A DNA stretch of 64,000 nt from Cloacimonetes bacterium UBA5284 (GCA_002410505.1 DHSO01000042.1:14691-78690); one strand, 5' to 3'. Positions 27,568-35,967 are shown, numbered from the stretch's first letter. Notes: generated by a model not told the origin, from the sequence alone. Numbers and translations: made by a program.

Positions 27568-27942
27568 ACTACCTCCTATAGCTCAATGTTTCCATCTAAA
27601 TCACTTAGCTAAATGCTAAGATCGACGAAGTGATCATTCGACTTTCAGAAATCCCAAAATTAGCAGTCAATGGTCACGTGTGCCAATAATTACAGCCCCC
27701 TAATTTTGGTCAAGCAAATAATTCTATCGATATCTTACAATATGCTATAGAGTTAAGTGGTAGACATACGCTAAGTGATTAAAGTTATTGGTTAGCCCTA
27801 ACTTCAACAGATGCACTAAGTTCCCAATATATATTAAAAATGCCTTGAATTGCCGAAGGCTTACAAAAATATGGTAGCATAGCTCAGGATAGCGTAGGTA
27901 GTTTATCCAGTGTGCAATATAGCTCATTCTCCCATAAACATA
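27568..27942. other. Non-coding gap between CBASS and the transposition remnant
   Basis: Apart from the inverted repeats at 27600-27634, it holds a weak minus-strand promoter candidate for CBASS (TTGACC at 27708-27713, TAATTA at 27687-27692, 15-nt spacer). The remainder is AT-rich. A 60-codon minus-strand frame at 27745-27927 has no ribosome site or recognisable content and is not called. Confidence 0.4.
27600..27634. promoter_or_regulatory. Nested inverted repeats in the CBASS leader
   Basis: ATCACTT (27600-27606) pairs with AAGTGAT (27628-27634), and inside it CTTAGC (27604-27609) pairs with GCTAAG (27615-27620). The element lies 33 bp before the cap5 start. It could be an operator or an RNA hairpin in the leader; the two pairings share bases and exclude each other in part. 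Confidence 0.45.
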
Positions 27943-28449
27943 CTATTTAGCTAGTATTCTATAGCACCCAATCCTATTCAAACTCCGGAGTTGTCCCAAT
28001 ATACCTTTCTGGACTTTACTGCCGATTTTGGGCACGTTTTGGCGGGAGATAACGACGTAGGTGTACTGCCTAAGATCTATGACTTCAATCGATGCCAGTG
28101 CCTCCAGATAGATATAGACCCACTGTCTGGATTTGCCGATAGCTTGAGCAATCTCTCGGATGGACTTATGTCTGCCTTGTTCCAGGATGTCCAGCAGTCT
28201 ATGGGCATCTGCGATGCTGAAAGTCCAGCCCTTGTAGTGCTGATAGCCGATCCTGGCTTGGAAACGGTTGGCTCGAACGTATATGGGTGGATCATCTTCT
28301 ATCTGCTTGATTGCCTGGCCTTGTAGCAGTTCGGGTAATAGCTTTTCTATTGCTTCAAGGCCAACACTGGTCATTTTGGCAATAAGTTCAGCATTGAATG
28401 GGCGATCATATTGGCTGATGAAGTTGAGGATCAGTTCTTTGTCCGTCAT
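27943..28449 (-). CDS. Winged-helix/helix-turn-helix protein of a transposition module
   Basis: A 168-residue protein with two helix-turn-helix-like segments: residues about 10-50 (FNAELIAKMTSVGLEAIEKLLPEL) and 90-125 (SIREIAQAIGKSRQWVYIYLEAL) with a wing-like strand after it. I chose the ATG at 28447-28449, five bases after GAGG; an earlier ATG at 28464 would overlap the upstream gene. It follows the MuB-like ATPase by 7 bp and is probably in the same operon. It is likely a DNA-binding regulator or accessory factor of that element. No closer family was recognised. Confidence 0.6.
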   Translation of the reverse strand: MTDKELILNFISQYDRPFNAELIAKMTSVGLEAIEKLLPELLQGQAIKQIEDDPPIYVRANRFQARIGYQHYKGWTFSIADAHRLLDILEQGRHKSIREIAQAIGKSRQWVYIYLEALASIEVIDLRQYTYVVISRQNVPKIGSKVQKGILGQLRSLNRIGCYRILAK

Positions 28450-28456
28450 TATAACC

Positions 28457-29281
28457 TCAATCATCCAGATCTGCTTGCGAGACTACTTCGAGGTTCTTGT
28501 ATCTGCCTATCTCTTCCACTGAGCGGATTAGCTTCATGGCTTTGCGGACATTGCCGCAGGAGTGGAAGTGGACATAGTCGACAATATCAGGATGGAACTT
28601 GATTTCCAGGATCTCACTGCACAACTGGGCTATGTCCCTCTTGGGTAGGTCTTGAAACTCATAGAAGAAGTTACATCTATCGAAGTAATACTCGTTGATC
28701 TGGTTAAGCTTGTCCTTGGCATTCTGCATCCCGACCAGGATCACTATCGCTGTGGTCACATCCACGATATCCCTGATCGCACCTAAGAGCTGCGGATGCC
28801 GGAAGGCATAGTCTATTTCATCAACCACTATGATCGTATCCTTGTGATCCTCCAAAACCGTTATACACATCATGAAGAGGTCGTTAGCTGTTCCGTATGG
28901 GATGTACTCTCCCATGCCAAATCTCATAAAGGCTGAACTCTCAAAGTAGTTCTTCTGGGTGTTGGATATTCCAGCTATGGTAAGCTCTACTGTGGAGGTT
29001 CTCTTGCCCGGGATGGTGTAGTTGCGGGTCTTGAGTTTGGTGATCTTGGAGTCGGTCTTACCTGGTTTCTCCGCAAGCTCTCCTAATCTTGCCAAAACGG
29101 TTGAAAGCTGTTCTTGTACAAGAGTTTGAGTGCCATAGAGACTCTCAACTTCACCCTCGTCTACGTAAGCTCCTTCTCCGAAGTAGATGTCGTCTGCGAT
29201 CAAGACATCCATCAAGGCATCAAAGATTAGGTCTTTGTCGTTCATGGTACCCGGAAAGGTTGGCGCAACTACGCTTGCCAT
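28457..29281 (-). CDS. MuB/TniB-like AAA ATPase with an unrecognisable Walker A
   Basis: A 274-residue protein whose C-terminal half matches transposition ATPases of the MuB/TniB type: Walker B IIVVDEIDYAF, then LGAIRDIVD, IVILVGMQNAKDKL, DRCNFFYEFQDLPKRDI and GNVRKAMKLI. A normal P-loop GxxxxGK(T/S) is missing; the nearest candidate is AGISNTQKN. The first 90 residues do not match the family. I chose the ATG at 29279-29281, which overlaps the stop of the broken gene upstream. In Mu-like elements this ATPase selects target DNA for the transposase; here no transposase is left nearby, so the element is probably not mobile. Confidence 0.55.
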   Translation of the reverse strand: MASVVAPTFPGTMNDKDLIFDALMDVLIADDIYFGEGAYVDEGEVESLYGTQTLVQEQLSTVLARLGELAEKPGKTDSKITKLKTRNYTIPGKRTSTVELTIAGISNTQKNYFESSAFMRFGMGEYIPYGTANDLFMMCITVLEDHKDTIIVVDEIDYAFRHPQLLGAIRDIVDVTTAIVILVGMQNAKDKLNQINEYYFDRCNFFYEFQDLPKRDIAQLCSEILEIKFHPDIVDYVHFHSCGNVRKAMKLIRSVEEIGRYKNLEVVSQADLDD

Positions 29282-29662
29282 TAGAATACTCCCTTGATCG
29301 CTTTGCCTAAGCTGAACAGCCATTTACGGTTATGGAACACATACTCTACTGGCGCCACCCACAGTGCCGAATATCTTGAGCACGAGGTTGGTCTGCTTAT
29401 CAGGTAAGCTCTTGGTAGTCCGTTCAACTGCCAACTGCTTCTTGGCATAGTCATCGAGGTCTCTGGTAACGGGATCGGTCTAAATATCCTGAATGATGTC
29501 CAGGATGATCGCCAAAGCTGAGTTGATCTTGGTCTTGTCCAAGCTCTTGCCAGTGCTCACTCGATGATCACCCGATAATATCAGGTTCAAATATAGATAA
29601 CCCAAAGAGGAATGAAGCTTCTGTCGAAAAAGAATAATGAAGAAGGATTTGATGTCAACCAT
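29281..29662 (-). pseudogene. Broken gene upstream of the MuB-like ATPase (in-frame TAG and a frameshift)
   Basis: A minus-strand frame from 29662 runs to a TAG at 29480-29482, continues in the same frame with protein-like sequence (TDPVTRDLDDYAKKQLAVE, LPDKQTNLVLKIFGTVGG), then appears to shift frame near 29350 into VEYVFHNRKWLFSLGKAIK before ending at TAA 29281-29283, overlapping the ATPase start. The product is not recognised. Two lesions in one short gene point to decay, though sequencing error cannot be excluded. Confidence 0.5.
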
Positions 29663-29718
29663 ATCTCACTTGATATCAAATAGCAACATAGAGACACTCA
29701 CGGTATAACTTTTAACGG

Positions 29719-29979
29719 TTACTGTATAATGTGCAATATCTTCCCATCCAGGACAATGAGGATCACGGTTAGTAAAATCCCGTATATGTGAAAGGGATTA
29801 CTATAGCGAGATGGTTGCTTACCCTTGAACGAGAATACAATTAGATATAGTCCCTCTATGATGAGAATAACAATGATAAACAGTCCAAATGAGAACATTC
29901 TTAGAAGCGAAAGAATTATATACAGCGACAGTGATATTCCGAAGGCAGCAGCAGTATGCTTAACATTAGTTTTATTCAT
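29719..29979 (-). CDS. Small integral membrane protein of unknown function
   Basis: An 86-residue hydrophobic protein with two or three membrane segments (IILSLLRMFSFGLFIIVILIIEGLYLIVF near 21-49 and IYGILLTVILIVLDGKILHII near the C terminus). GGAGA stands five bases before the ATG, and a plausible promoter lies at 30102-30130. A decayed copy of the same gene lies at 43595-43845. No function is known to me. It may be cargo of an old mobile element, since both copies stand alone next to non-coding sequence. Confidence 0.6.
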   Translation of the reverse strand: MNKTNVKHTAAAFGISLSLYIILSLLRMFSFGLFIIVILIIEGLYLIVFSFKGKQPSRYSNPFHIYGILLTVILIVLDGKILHIIQ

Positions 29980-30101
29980 TCACGTCTCCAAATTAATTTG
30001 TATCGGGCGATTGTGCTCCTTATTGTTTAAAAGGTTTCATGTTTGTTGAGTGCCATTACTCGATTATGACCACTTCTTGATGCTCATAGGTTTTTATGTA
30101 G

Positions 30102-30130
30102 ATTCTTTCTCATACGCCAATATTTGTCAA
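30102..30130 (-). promoter_or_regulatory. Promoter candidate for the small membrane-protein gene
   Basis: Minus strand TTGACA (30125-30130), 17-nt spacer, AAGAAT (30102-30107). It lies about 125 bp before the ATG at 29979. Confidence 0.4.
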
Positions 30131-30218
30131 GACATTTTTTGTCCCCTCACACGCATCCCCCCAGAATTATTTGACACGCTTAGTATAAACCCTTACCGAA
30201 AACATCAAATCGTTCTCA

Positions 30219-30476
30219 CTTGGACAACAGATGATATCACATTACAGGAAAGTAAGATATGACACGCAAACATGTTTTGTTGGTCTTGGACTTTCCCATA
30301 TCAAACAACCCCGTTTTATCACCAAAACGTCAAATCTACCACCCATTTTCGAAGCACTTGGACATTCCCTATGATTTTGCCGAATCCATTATTACGTACA
30401 CAATGAATTGATCTGAAAGAAGTTAGAGTATCAAGAGCGCTCGACTCGACTGACTCATCATCTTTTGGACTTGGAC
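30219..30476 (+). repeat. Four short CTTGGAC direct repeats in the 560-bp gap before gldA
   Basis: CTTGGAC occurs at 30219, 30286, 30358 and 30470; two copies extend to CTTGGAC(T/A)TTCCC. The gap 29980-30536 has no firm gene. Two tiny plus-strand frames, 30050-30262 (GTG start) and 30259-30411 (ATG after AGGAAAG, sharing ATGA with the first), are noted but not called, because neither has recognisable content. The repeats could be binding sites left by a mobile element or a regulator. Confidence 0.35.
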
Positions 30477-30536
30477 ATTTGAAGTATTGGTGATGAAAAT
30501 CGAAGTTTTCAGTGAGGGTTTACAGCAAAAAACCTC

Positions 30537-31628
30537 CTATATGCTTTGTCCCCGACGCGCTCTGCCCAGAGCGTCTGCCATCAGAAGCGCTTGATACACC
30601 ATCTCAGCAGTGATAATGCCAGCCTCTTTGTGAATGGAAGAAGCCGGTTCGCAACTTGCCGTAGCTACTGCCATGAGTCTTTCCGGCTGCGGATTTGTGA
30701 TGCCAAGCTCTGCAAAGGTAAGCGGCAAGCCGATTTCTTCGCAAAAAGAGTAAACTTCCTCGATCTCCTGCGAGGAGGCACCGGTGAGGTGCAGACCCGC
30801 CAAAACCCCGAATGCCACCTTTTCGCCATGATAAAAAGCATGGGTTTCAGGTAGCCGGGTAAGACCATTGTGAATAGCGTGGGCACTGGCAATTCCGCAG
30901 CTTTCAAAGCCAATCCCGCTCAGGAGGATATTTGCTTCTACGATGTTTGCAAAAGCAGGGCTTACGATATGCTGAAGATTGGCTATTTTTGCCAGCATTC
31001 CATATTCCAACAAAGTATCGTAACAGATTCGAGCAATAGCTCTTCCCGCCAGGGTACTCAAGCCACCGCATTCGTTGTAGGACTTGGTGGCGTTTACGGA
31101 TCTGGCTTCAAACCAGGTGGCCAGGGCATCGCCCATCCCCGAGACCAAAAAGCGAACCGGAGCCTCGGCGATGATTTGCAGATCCACCAATACCAGAGCG
31201 GGATTGCGTTTCTGAAAAAGCACTTCTTCAAAAACTCCCTGGGGGCTATAGCAGACTGCGCAACCGCTGCAGGGCGCATCAGTGGAAGCGATAGTGGGCA
31301 CCACAATCACCGGGATATCTGCCCAATCTGCCGTTATTTTTGCCGTATCTATCGCTTTTCCTCCGCCCATCCCGATGATAACATCGATCCTTTTGCTTGC
31401 AATGATTTCGCTTATGCGTTTCAGCTCCAGCCGGGAACACTCTCCCCCAAAAGCCTCTGGGACAATAGTCTCAAAGAAGCTGAATTGCGCTTGTTTCAAA
31501 GATTTGATAATTCTGGGTGAAGCCAGCAGAAGCGCTCGTTTTCCAAAGCTCCCGGCAAATTCCGCTAATCTTTGAACGAGTCCAATACCCTGGATATATT
31601 GACCTGGGAACACCGCTTTTTGCATCAT
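30537..31628 (-). CDS. gldA: Glycerol dehydrogenase, iron/zinc-type alcohol dehydrogenase family
   Basis: A 363-residue protein of the GldA family, which oxidises glycerol to dihydroxyacetone with NAD. The nucleotide-binding GMGGGKAIDTAK is at 87-97, and the metal ligands appear as D167 (GMGDALA), H250 (ASAHAIHNG) and H267 (FYHGEK). Length is normal. Two ATG codons are adjacent; GGAG is best spaced for the first. It is the first conserved housekeeping gene to the right of the defence island, so 30.5 kb marks the island edge. Confidence 0.9.
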   Translation of the reverse strand: MMQKAVFPGQYIQGIGLVQRLAEFAGSFGKRALLLASPRIIKSLKQAQFSFFETIVPEAFGGECSRLELKRISEIIASKRIDVIIGMGGGKAIDTAKITADWADIPVIVVPTIASTDAPCSGCAVCYSPQGVFEEVLFQKRNPALVLVDLQIIAEAPVRFLVSGMGDALATWFEARSVNATKSYNECGGLSTLAGRAIARICYDTLLEYGMLAKIANLQHIVSPAFANIVEANILLSGIGFESCGIASAHAIHNGLTRLPETHAFYHGEKVAFGVLAGLHLTGASSQEIEEVYSFCEEIGLPLTFAELGITNPQPERLMAVATASCEPASSIHKEAGIITAEMVYQALLMADALGRARRGQSI

Positions 31629-31714
31629 ATAAATCTCCCGTTTTCCGCTCTGAATAGCGGAATCAATCTATAAGATTAGCTTTCAGAAGAGCGGAACCCT
31701 GTCAACCAATTTCC

Positions 31715-31746
31715 ATAAAAAACCCCGGAACTATGCTCCGGGGTTC
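31715..31746 (-). terminator. Rho-independent terminator after wrbA
   Basis: Minus strand stem ACCCCGGA/TTCCGGGGT with a 6-nt loop and a T tract, 22 bp after the wrbA stop. It separates wrbA from gldA. Confidence 0.9.
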
Positions 31747-31767
31747 TTACATTGAACGGATAAATTT

Positions 31768-32376
31768 CTATTTCATGCTGCTAAGGATCTTTGCCACGTG
31801 CTGTCCCTGATAAAACGCACCATCCAGTTCAAACTGGTTGGGCATCTTACTGCCATCAGGACCAGCGATGCAGCTGGCTCCGTAAGGAGAGTTTCCGCTG
31901 ATCTCTTCCATGGTGGATTGTCCGGCAAAGCTGTAGGGTAAACCGGCGATCAGCATGCCATGATGCAACAGAACGGTATGGAAGCTGAGTATCGTGCTTT
32001 CCTGCCCGCCATGTTGGGTGCCGGTAGAGCTGAATACGCTGCCGATCTTTCCAACCAGAGCGCCCTTTGCCCACAAAGCGCCGGTTGCATCCAAAAAGGT
32101 TTTCATCTGCGCGGGCATCATGCCAAATCTGGTGGGAACGCCAAAGATGATGGCGTCGTAATCCGCCAGTTCGGAGGGATTCGCTACAGGGATGTGTGCG
32201 AATGCTTTTTGAGCGTCTATGGCACCGATCTGGGTCAGAATGTCTTCATTGAGGGTTTCCGGTACGCGTTTCAGTATCACTTCCACGTTTTCGACGCTTG
32301 ATGCGCCTTCTTTCGCGGCTTCCGCCATCTGATATATGTGTCCGTAGGTCGAGTAAAACAGGACAAGTATTTTCAT
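31768..32376 (-). CDS. wrbA: NAD(P)H:quinone oxidoreductase WrbA
   Basis: A 202-residue flavodoxin-like protein. The FMN phosphate loop is [13 protein letters not shown] at 9-21. [19 protein letters not shown] at about 78-96, [16 protein letters not shown] and [12 protein letters not shown] are typical of WrbA. The enzyme reduces quinones by two electrons and protects from oxidative stress in the cytoplasm. It has its own promoter (32414-32441) and terminator, so it is a single-gene unit. Confidence 0.93.
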   Translation of the reverse strand: MKILVLFYSTYGHIYQMAEAAKEGASSVENVEVILKRVPETLNEDILTQIGAIDAQKAFAHIPVANPSELADYDAIIFGVPTRFGMMPAQMKTFLDATGALWAKGALVGKIGSVFSSTGTQHGGQESTILSFHTVLLHHGMLIAGLPYSFAGQSTMEEISGNSPYGASCIAGPDGSKMPNQFELDGAFYQGQHVAKILSSMK

Positions 32377-32413
32377 GATTATCTTCCTTTATCTTTTATA
32401 AAATAGTGAAGAC

Positions 32414-32441
32414 AAGATAAGCCAAATATCCCACTTGTCAA
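32414..32441 (-). promoter_or_regulatory. Promoter of wrbA with a palindrome on the -35 box
   Basis: Minus strand TTGACA (32436-32441), 16-nt spacer, TATCTT (32414-32419). ACTTGACAAGT is an 11-bp palindrome centred on the -35 box, a possible operator. Confidence 0.6.
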
Positions 32442-32457
32442 GTAGGACTTTGATAAA

Positions 32458-33489
32458 TCAGGATTCTGCCAACTCTTTGATGGAGTTGATCAGGTCGTCA
32501 ATATGCTCTTCCAGTGTGTTGAAAGAGCACATCAGGCGTACTTCGTTGCGAGCTTCGTCCCAAGTGTAGAACATATATTTTTCCTGTAGAGGAACCAGCC
32601 ATGCTTTCGGCAGTATGGCAAATACGGAATTTACATATACTTTTTGCGTAATCTTGATTTGTTTAAATTCTGCCAGTCTTTGAGCCAGCAAACGGGCCAT
32701 GGCGTTTGCGTGCCGGGCATTTTTGAGCCACAGATCTTTATCTAGATACGCTTCGTATTGGGCAGAGATGAAGCGCATTTTGGAGAAAAGCTGATTGCAC
32801 TGTTTGCGATAGAAGCGCATTTCGGAGCTCAGTTCGGGACGGAAGCTGATGATAGCCTCGCCAAAGAGCAATCCATTTTTGGTTCCGCCAAAGCTAACGA
32901 TATCTGCGCCGGCATCCTTGGTCATGGTTTTCAGATCGACCTCGAGCGCGGCAGCGGCATTGGCCAATCTGGCGCCATCGATGTGCAGCAACATGTTGTG
33001 AGCATGCGCGAAATCCGCCAGAGTTTTGATCTCTTCCACGCTGTATAGTGTGCCATACTCCGTGCTTTGGGAGATGGATAAGATTTTGAATTGGGAATGA
33101 TGTTGGTCCCGATCTCCCAGCAGGCGGGGAGCGATCAGATCCGGGCTTAGCTTGCCGTCTTTGGTTTTGATGGGGCTGAGGCGGGCCTGGGTGCATTTTT
33201 GTACCGCACCGCATTCATCCACATTAATATGCGCGCTTTCGGCACAGATGATGGCATTGAAAGAATGAATCAGAGATTGCAGGGCAACCACATTCGCACC
33301 GGTTCCCGTGATCACCAGCGAGGCCTCACATTCTCCACCAAACAGTGCCTCCAATGCCCTAATCAAGTCTTGAGTGAGGGGATCATCGCCATAGGCGGGG
33401 CAGAAGCCGGTATTTACTTTTTGCAAAGCAGAGAATACAGTGAAGTGAATTCCACTGTGATTGTCGCTGCCAAAACTGATGGGAAACAT
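32458..33489 (-). CDS. ltaE: Low-specificity threonine aldolase, PLP-dependent
   Basis: A 343-residue enzyme that splits threonine or allo-threonine to glycine and acetaldehyde. Marks are the N-terminal ISFGSDNHSGIH, YGDDPLTQ, ITGTGANVVAL, HIDGARLANA and the PLP lysine in SFGGTKNG (about K204). I preferred the second ATG (33487-33489), which has GGAG six bases upstream; the first ATG at 33499-33501 has no clear ribosome site. A consensus-like promoter lies at 33519-33547. Confidence 0.88.
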   Translation of the reverse strand: MFPISFGSDNHSGIHFTVFSALQKVNTGFCPAYGDDPLTQDLIRALEALFGGECEASLVITGTGANVVALQSLIHSFNAIICAESAHINVDECGAVQKCTQARLSPIKTKDGKLSPDLIAPRLLGDRDQHHSQFKILSISQSTEYGTLYSVEEIKTLADFAHAHNMLLHIDGARLANAAAALEVDLKTMTKDAGADIVSFGGTKNGLLFGEAIISFRPELSSEMRFYRKQCNQLFSKMRFISAQYEAYLDKDLWLKNARHANAMARLLAQRLAEFKQIKITQKVYVNSVFAILPKAWLVPLQEKYMFYTWDEARNEVRLMCSFNTLEEHIDDLINSIKELAES

Positions 33490-33518
33490 TGCATACTCCA
33501 TATCTTTTATTGAGATTC

Positions 33519-33547
33519 AGTTTAAAAAGCCTCAGCCTTTATGTCAA
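33519..33547 (-). promoter_or_regulatory. Promoter of the threonine aldolase gene
   Basis: Minus strand TTGACA (33542-33547), 17-nt spacer, TAAACT (33519-33524). Confidence 0.65.
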
Positions 33548-33715
33548 GAGGGATTCTGTGGGGTGGCGAAAATTTGTCCCAGAGCTGTCCGCCATACAGA
33601 TAGAAAAGGGAATATATCCCGATGTTCTTTGCCGTGTATAGAGTGAAATTGAGAGCAAGAAGAGCAAGATAGGCAGCATAGCCCTCTATCTGTCCGGGCA
33701 AAAAATCCGGACAAC

Positions 33716-33746
33716 AAAAAAACCGGCTCTCGGTGGAACCGGTTTG
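33716..33746 (-). terminator. Rho-independent terminator after the lipoprotein gene
   Basis: Minus strand AACCGG/CCGGTT stem with a 12-nt loop and seven T, close behind the stop at 33765. A second inverted repeat, TGTCCGG/CCGGACA, lies at 33691-33713. Confidence 0.8.
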
Positions 33747-33764
33747 ATAATTGATTGGATTTGT

Positions 33765-34439
33765 TTAGAAGCTAACGCCCAGAGTGCGATCCAACAGATA
33801 TATCTGCCAGGGATTGCTGGTGGAAGGCACCTGGCTGACGTTCTTGATGTTGAATACAAATTCATATTGGGCAGTAAGGCCGCTTACATTGAAGGGAATG
33901 ATGAGGCTGACGGTCTTGTCCTTATAGCGTTGTGCCTCGCTAAAATCGATGGGGAATAGGGGACGTTTTGCCCATACACCGGTTGTGGATTGGTAGACGT
34001 GATCTTTGGAAAACAGGCTCTCAGTGATGTTTCCTCTGCGCGCGATCACGGTAGGAGTCTGGGGATTGTTGCGCTCGGAGTATTTGGTGGAGGAGGCCAA
34101 AACGCCTCTTCCGATCTTATCCACATCCATATACGCGGCTTCATCCCAGTCTATGGTAAGAGTTTCTTCACTTTTGTTGTACAAGCTTAATTCCCAGCCG
34201 GATTCATCGGCGCTCCAGATGCTGCGGAAGAGGTCGTCTTCATAAGCGTAGCGGGCAATGCCCATGGTGGTATCCGCCACAGGGGCCTGATAGCGTTGAT
34301 TGATGTCGCTGGCTTTGCGCACGCGGGCAAGCTCGATATCGTATTTAACGATCATTTTCTCTGCGGATCCGGTGACAGAGCATCCGAAAACACCCAACAA
34401 GACGGCGGCTAAAAGTATAAAAATCAGGGATTTCCTCAT
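33765..34439 (-). CDS. Predicted lipoprotein of unknown function
   Basis: A 224-residue protein with a type II signal peptide: MRKSLIFILLAAVLLGVFGC, lipid-carrying cysteine at 20. The mature part is hydrophilic with beta-rich character (GWELSLYNKSEETLTIDWDEAAY, KTVSLIIPFNV). No family is recognised. It has its own promoter at 34472-34500 and a terminator. Location in the inner leaflet of the outer membrane or in the inner membrane cannot be decided here. Confidence 0.75.
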   Translation of the reverse strand: MRKSLIFILLAAVLLGVFGCSVTGSAEKMIVKYDIELARVRKASDINQRYQAPVADTTMGIARYAYEDDLFRSIWSADESGWELSLYNKSEETLTIDWDEAAYMDVDKIGRGVLASSTKYSERNNPQTPTVIARRGNITESLFSKDHVYQSTTGVWAKRPLFPIDFSEAQRYKDKTVSLIIPFNVSGLTAQYEFVFNIKNVSQVPSTSNPWQIYLLDRTLGVSF

Positions 34440-34471
34440 TTCTTCTCCTTAGTTTCTCAATAAGTGATTAC

Positions 34472-34500
34472 AGTTTGATGCGCTTATGCTTTGCTGTCAA
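34472..34500 (-). promoter_or_regulatory. Promoter candidate of the lipoprotein gene
   Basis: Minus strand TTGACA (34495-34500), 17-nt spacer, CAAACT (34472-34477), similar to TAAACT at the aldolase promoter. Confidence 0.45.
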
Positions 34501-34515
34501 CAAAAATCTGTCCCA

Positions 34516-35496
34516 TCAAAACATGGCATTCACCAAGTCGTCTAGATCTACATCACCAAAATACGACCGATAGGCGCGGCGTTCAAAAACCTCACGCACA
34601 CTTTCTTTGGTGTGGGACACTCCGCTGAAGCCGGATTCCAGTTCACGCAGATCTTTGGAACCGAAGAAATCGCCGAATATGCGCAGGCTGGTAATGATGC
34701 CATTGGCTACATCCAGATAGAATTCGATGGTGCCAACCTTGGTTTTGATGGCGTTGGCAAGGTTGTATTGGGGGCTTTTACCATAGTTCCACTCCCAGGT
34801 TCCATATTTGCGATCCACCAATTCCTGCACGGCCTGGCGGTCGTCGATGGTAAGAGTGTAGTCCCGGGCATCAGGATGGAGGCTGTGCACTTTATCGCGC
34901 ACCAGGGGGATAAATTCACCCAGTTTCATGGGTTTAGACAGGTGATCGATCACGTTAGTCACTCTGGATCGCACCGATTTTACCGCTTTGTCGGAGAATT
35001 TGACGGGATTCACTTTGAGGGCTTGCACCAGGGATTCCACATGGGAATTGAACAGTATGGTGCCGTGTTGCAGAGTTGTACTGTTTTGCACCAGTTTAGC
35101 ATTGCCGGAAAATTTCGTCCCCTTTATGGTAAGGTCGTTGCGGCCTTGTAACATCGCCGGGACACCGAGTTCGTTCAGCACATCCAGAACGGGTTTGGTA
35201 TAGCGTTTAAAGTTTGCGGTTTCATCGTCTGCATTGCGCATGATGAAACTGAAATTCAAGTTTCCCAAGTCGTGGAACACAGTACCACCCCCGGTTAATC
35301 TGCGCACCACGGGGATTTCATGGTGTTGGACCCATTGGTAATTGATCTCCGCCAGAGTGTTCTGAAATCTGCCCACAATGATGCAGGGTTCGTTGATGTA
35401 CAGAAGGAAGCAGTCTTGCGTGATATTGTTTAGCAGATACTCTTCGAGGGCGATATTGAAGGGGGCATAATTTGAGGGACTGAAAATACTAATCAT
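34516..35496 (-). CDS. lplA: Lipoate-protein ligase A
   Basis: A 326-residue enzyme that attaches lipoate to lysines of 2-oxoacid dehydrogenase or glycine cleavage proteins using ATP. The lipoyl-binding RRLTGGGTVFHDLGNLNFSF and the lysine motif TIKGTKFSGNAK are clear, and a C-terminal accessory domain is present. The ATG at 35494-35496 follows AAGGA by seven bases; the longer frame to 35556 adds twenty residues with no family character. No lipoate-dependent complex is encoded in this window. Confidence 0.9.
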   Translation of the reverse strand: MISIFSPSNYAPFNIALEEYLLNNITQDCFLLYINEPCIIVGRFQNTLAEINYQWVQHHEIPVVRRLTGGGTVFHDLGNLNFSFIMRNADDETANFKRYTKPVLDVLNELGVPAMLQGRNDLTIKGTKFSGNAKLVQNSTTLQHGTILFNSHVESLVQALKVNPVKFSDKAVKSVRSRVTNVIDHLSKPMKLGEFIPLVRDKVHSLHPDARDYTLTIDDRQAVQELVDRKYGTWEWNYGKSPQYNLANAIKTKVGTIEFYLDVANGIITSLRIFGDFFGSKDLRELESGFSGVSHTKESVREVFERRAYRSYFGDVDLDDLVNAMF

Positions 35497-35571
35497 AGAG
35501 GATCCTTGTTGGAAATATAAGATTGAAGTTTGTAAAGGCCATGCTTTGAGATGCAAGAAAGCGCACGGCCT

Positions 35572-35967
35572 TCATCGCTTTCGTTTAAGCTTGTAGATTT
35601 TGAGCAGTAAAAAACTCACGATGCTGAACATGGTGATGATCTCACGGACAGACACGATAGGATAGAATTTTGCCTTTTCATCCTTGATAAGAAATATGCC
35701 TACCGGGTCCGTTTTTACGCTGCCACCACCACCGGCACCCTCATTTTGGCCGGATTGACCCGGATCTTCGCTTTCATTGCAGGGAGCTTCTTTCTTCTTT
35801 TTGGATTGCGGAGATTTTCCCCCTCCGCCACCAAACATGAAGGATACGCGAGCCACCGGAACAATTGAGACATCGCCTATCGGGGATGGACTGCCGATAC
35901 TGAGATTCGCGCCCGCACCGCTTTGGATTGCACTTTTGACTTTTGAAATAATGCTGTCTACTTTCAT
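35572..35967 (-). CDS. GerW/YtfJ-family protein
   Basis: A 131-residue protein of the YtfJ/GerW type: MKVDSIISKVKSAIQ, then IGSPSPIGDVSIVPVARVSFMFGGGGG, a lysine-rich and glycine-rich middle, and a C-terminal membrane segment (IITMFSIVSFLLLKIYKL). In Bacillus this family is linked to spore germination, but relatives occur in many bacteria that do not form spores, and its role there is unknown. The ATG at 35965-35967 follows GAAGGAG; the longer frame to 36030 runs into the terminator of the next gene. Confidence 0.8.
   Translation of the reverse strand: MKVDSIISKVKSAIQSGAGANLSIGSPSPIGDVSIVPVARVSFMFGGGGGKSPQSKKKKEAPCNESEDPGQSGQNEGAGGGGSVKTDPVGIFLIKDEKAKFYPIVSVREIITMFSIVSFLLLKIYKLKRKR

Noticed and set aside
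30050..30411. Two tiny plus-strand frames sharing ATGA
   Set aside because: The second has a fair ribosome site, but neither product resembles a protein family and the first has only a weak GTG start.
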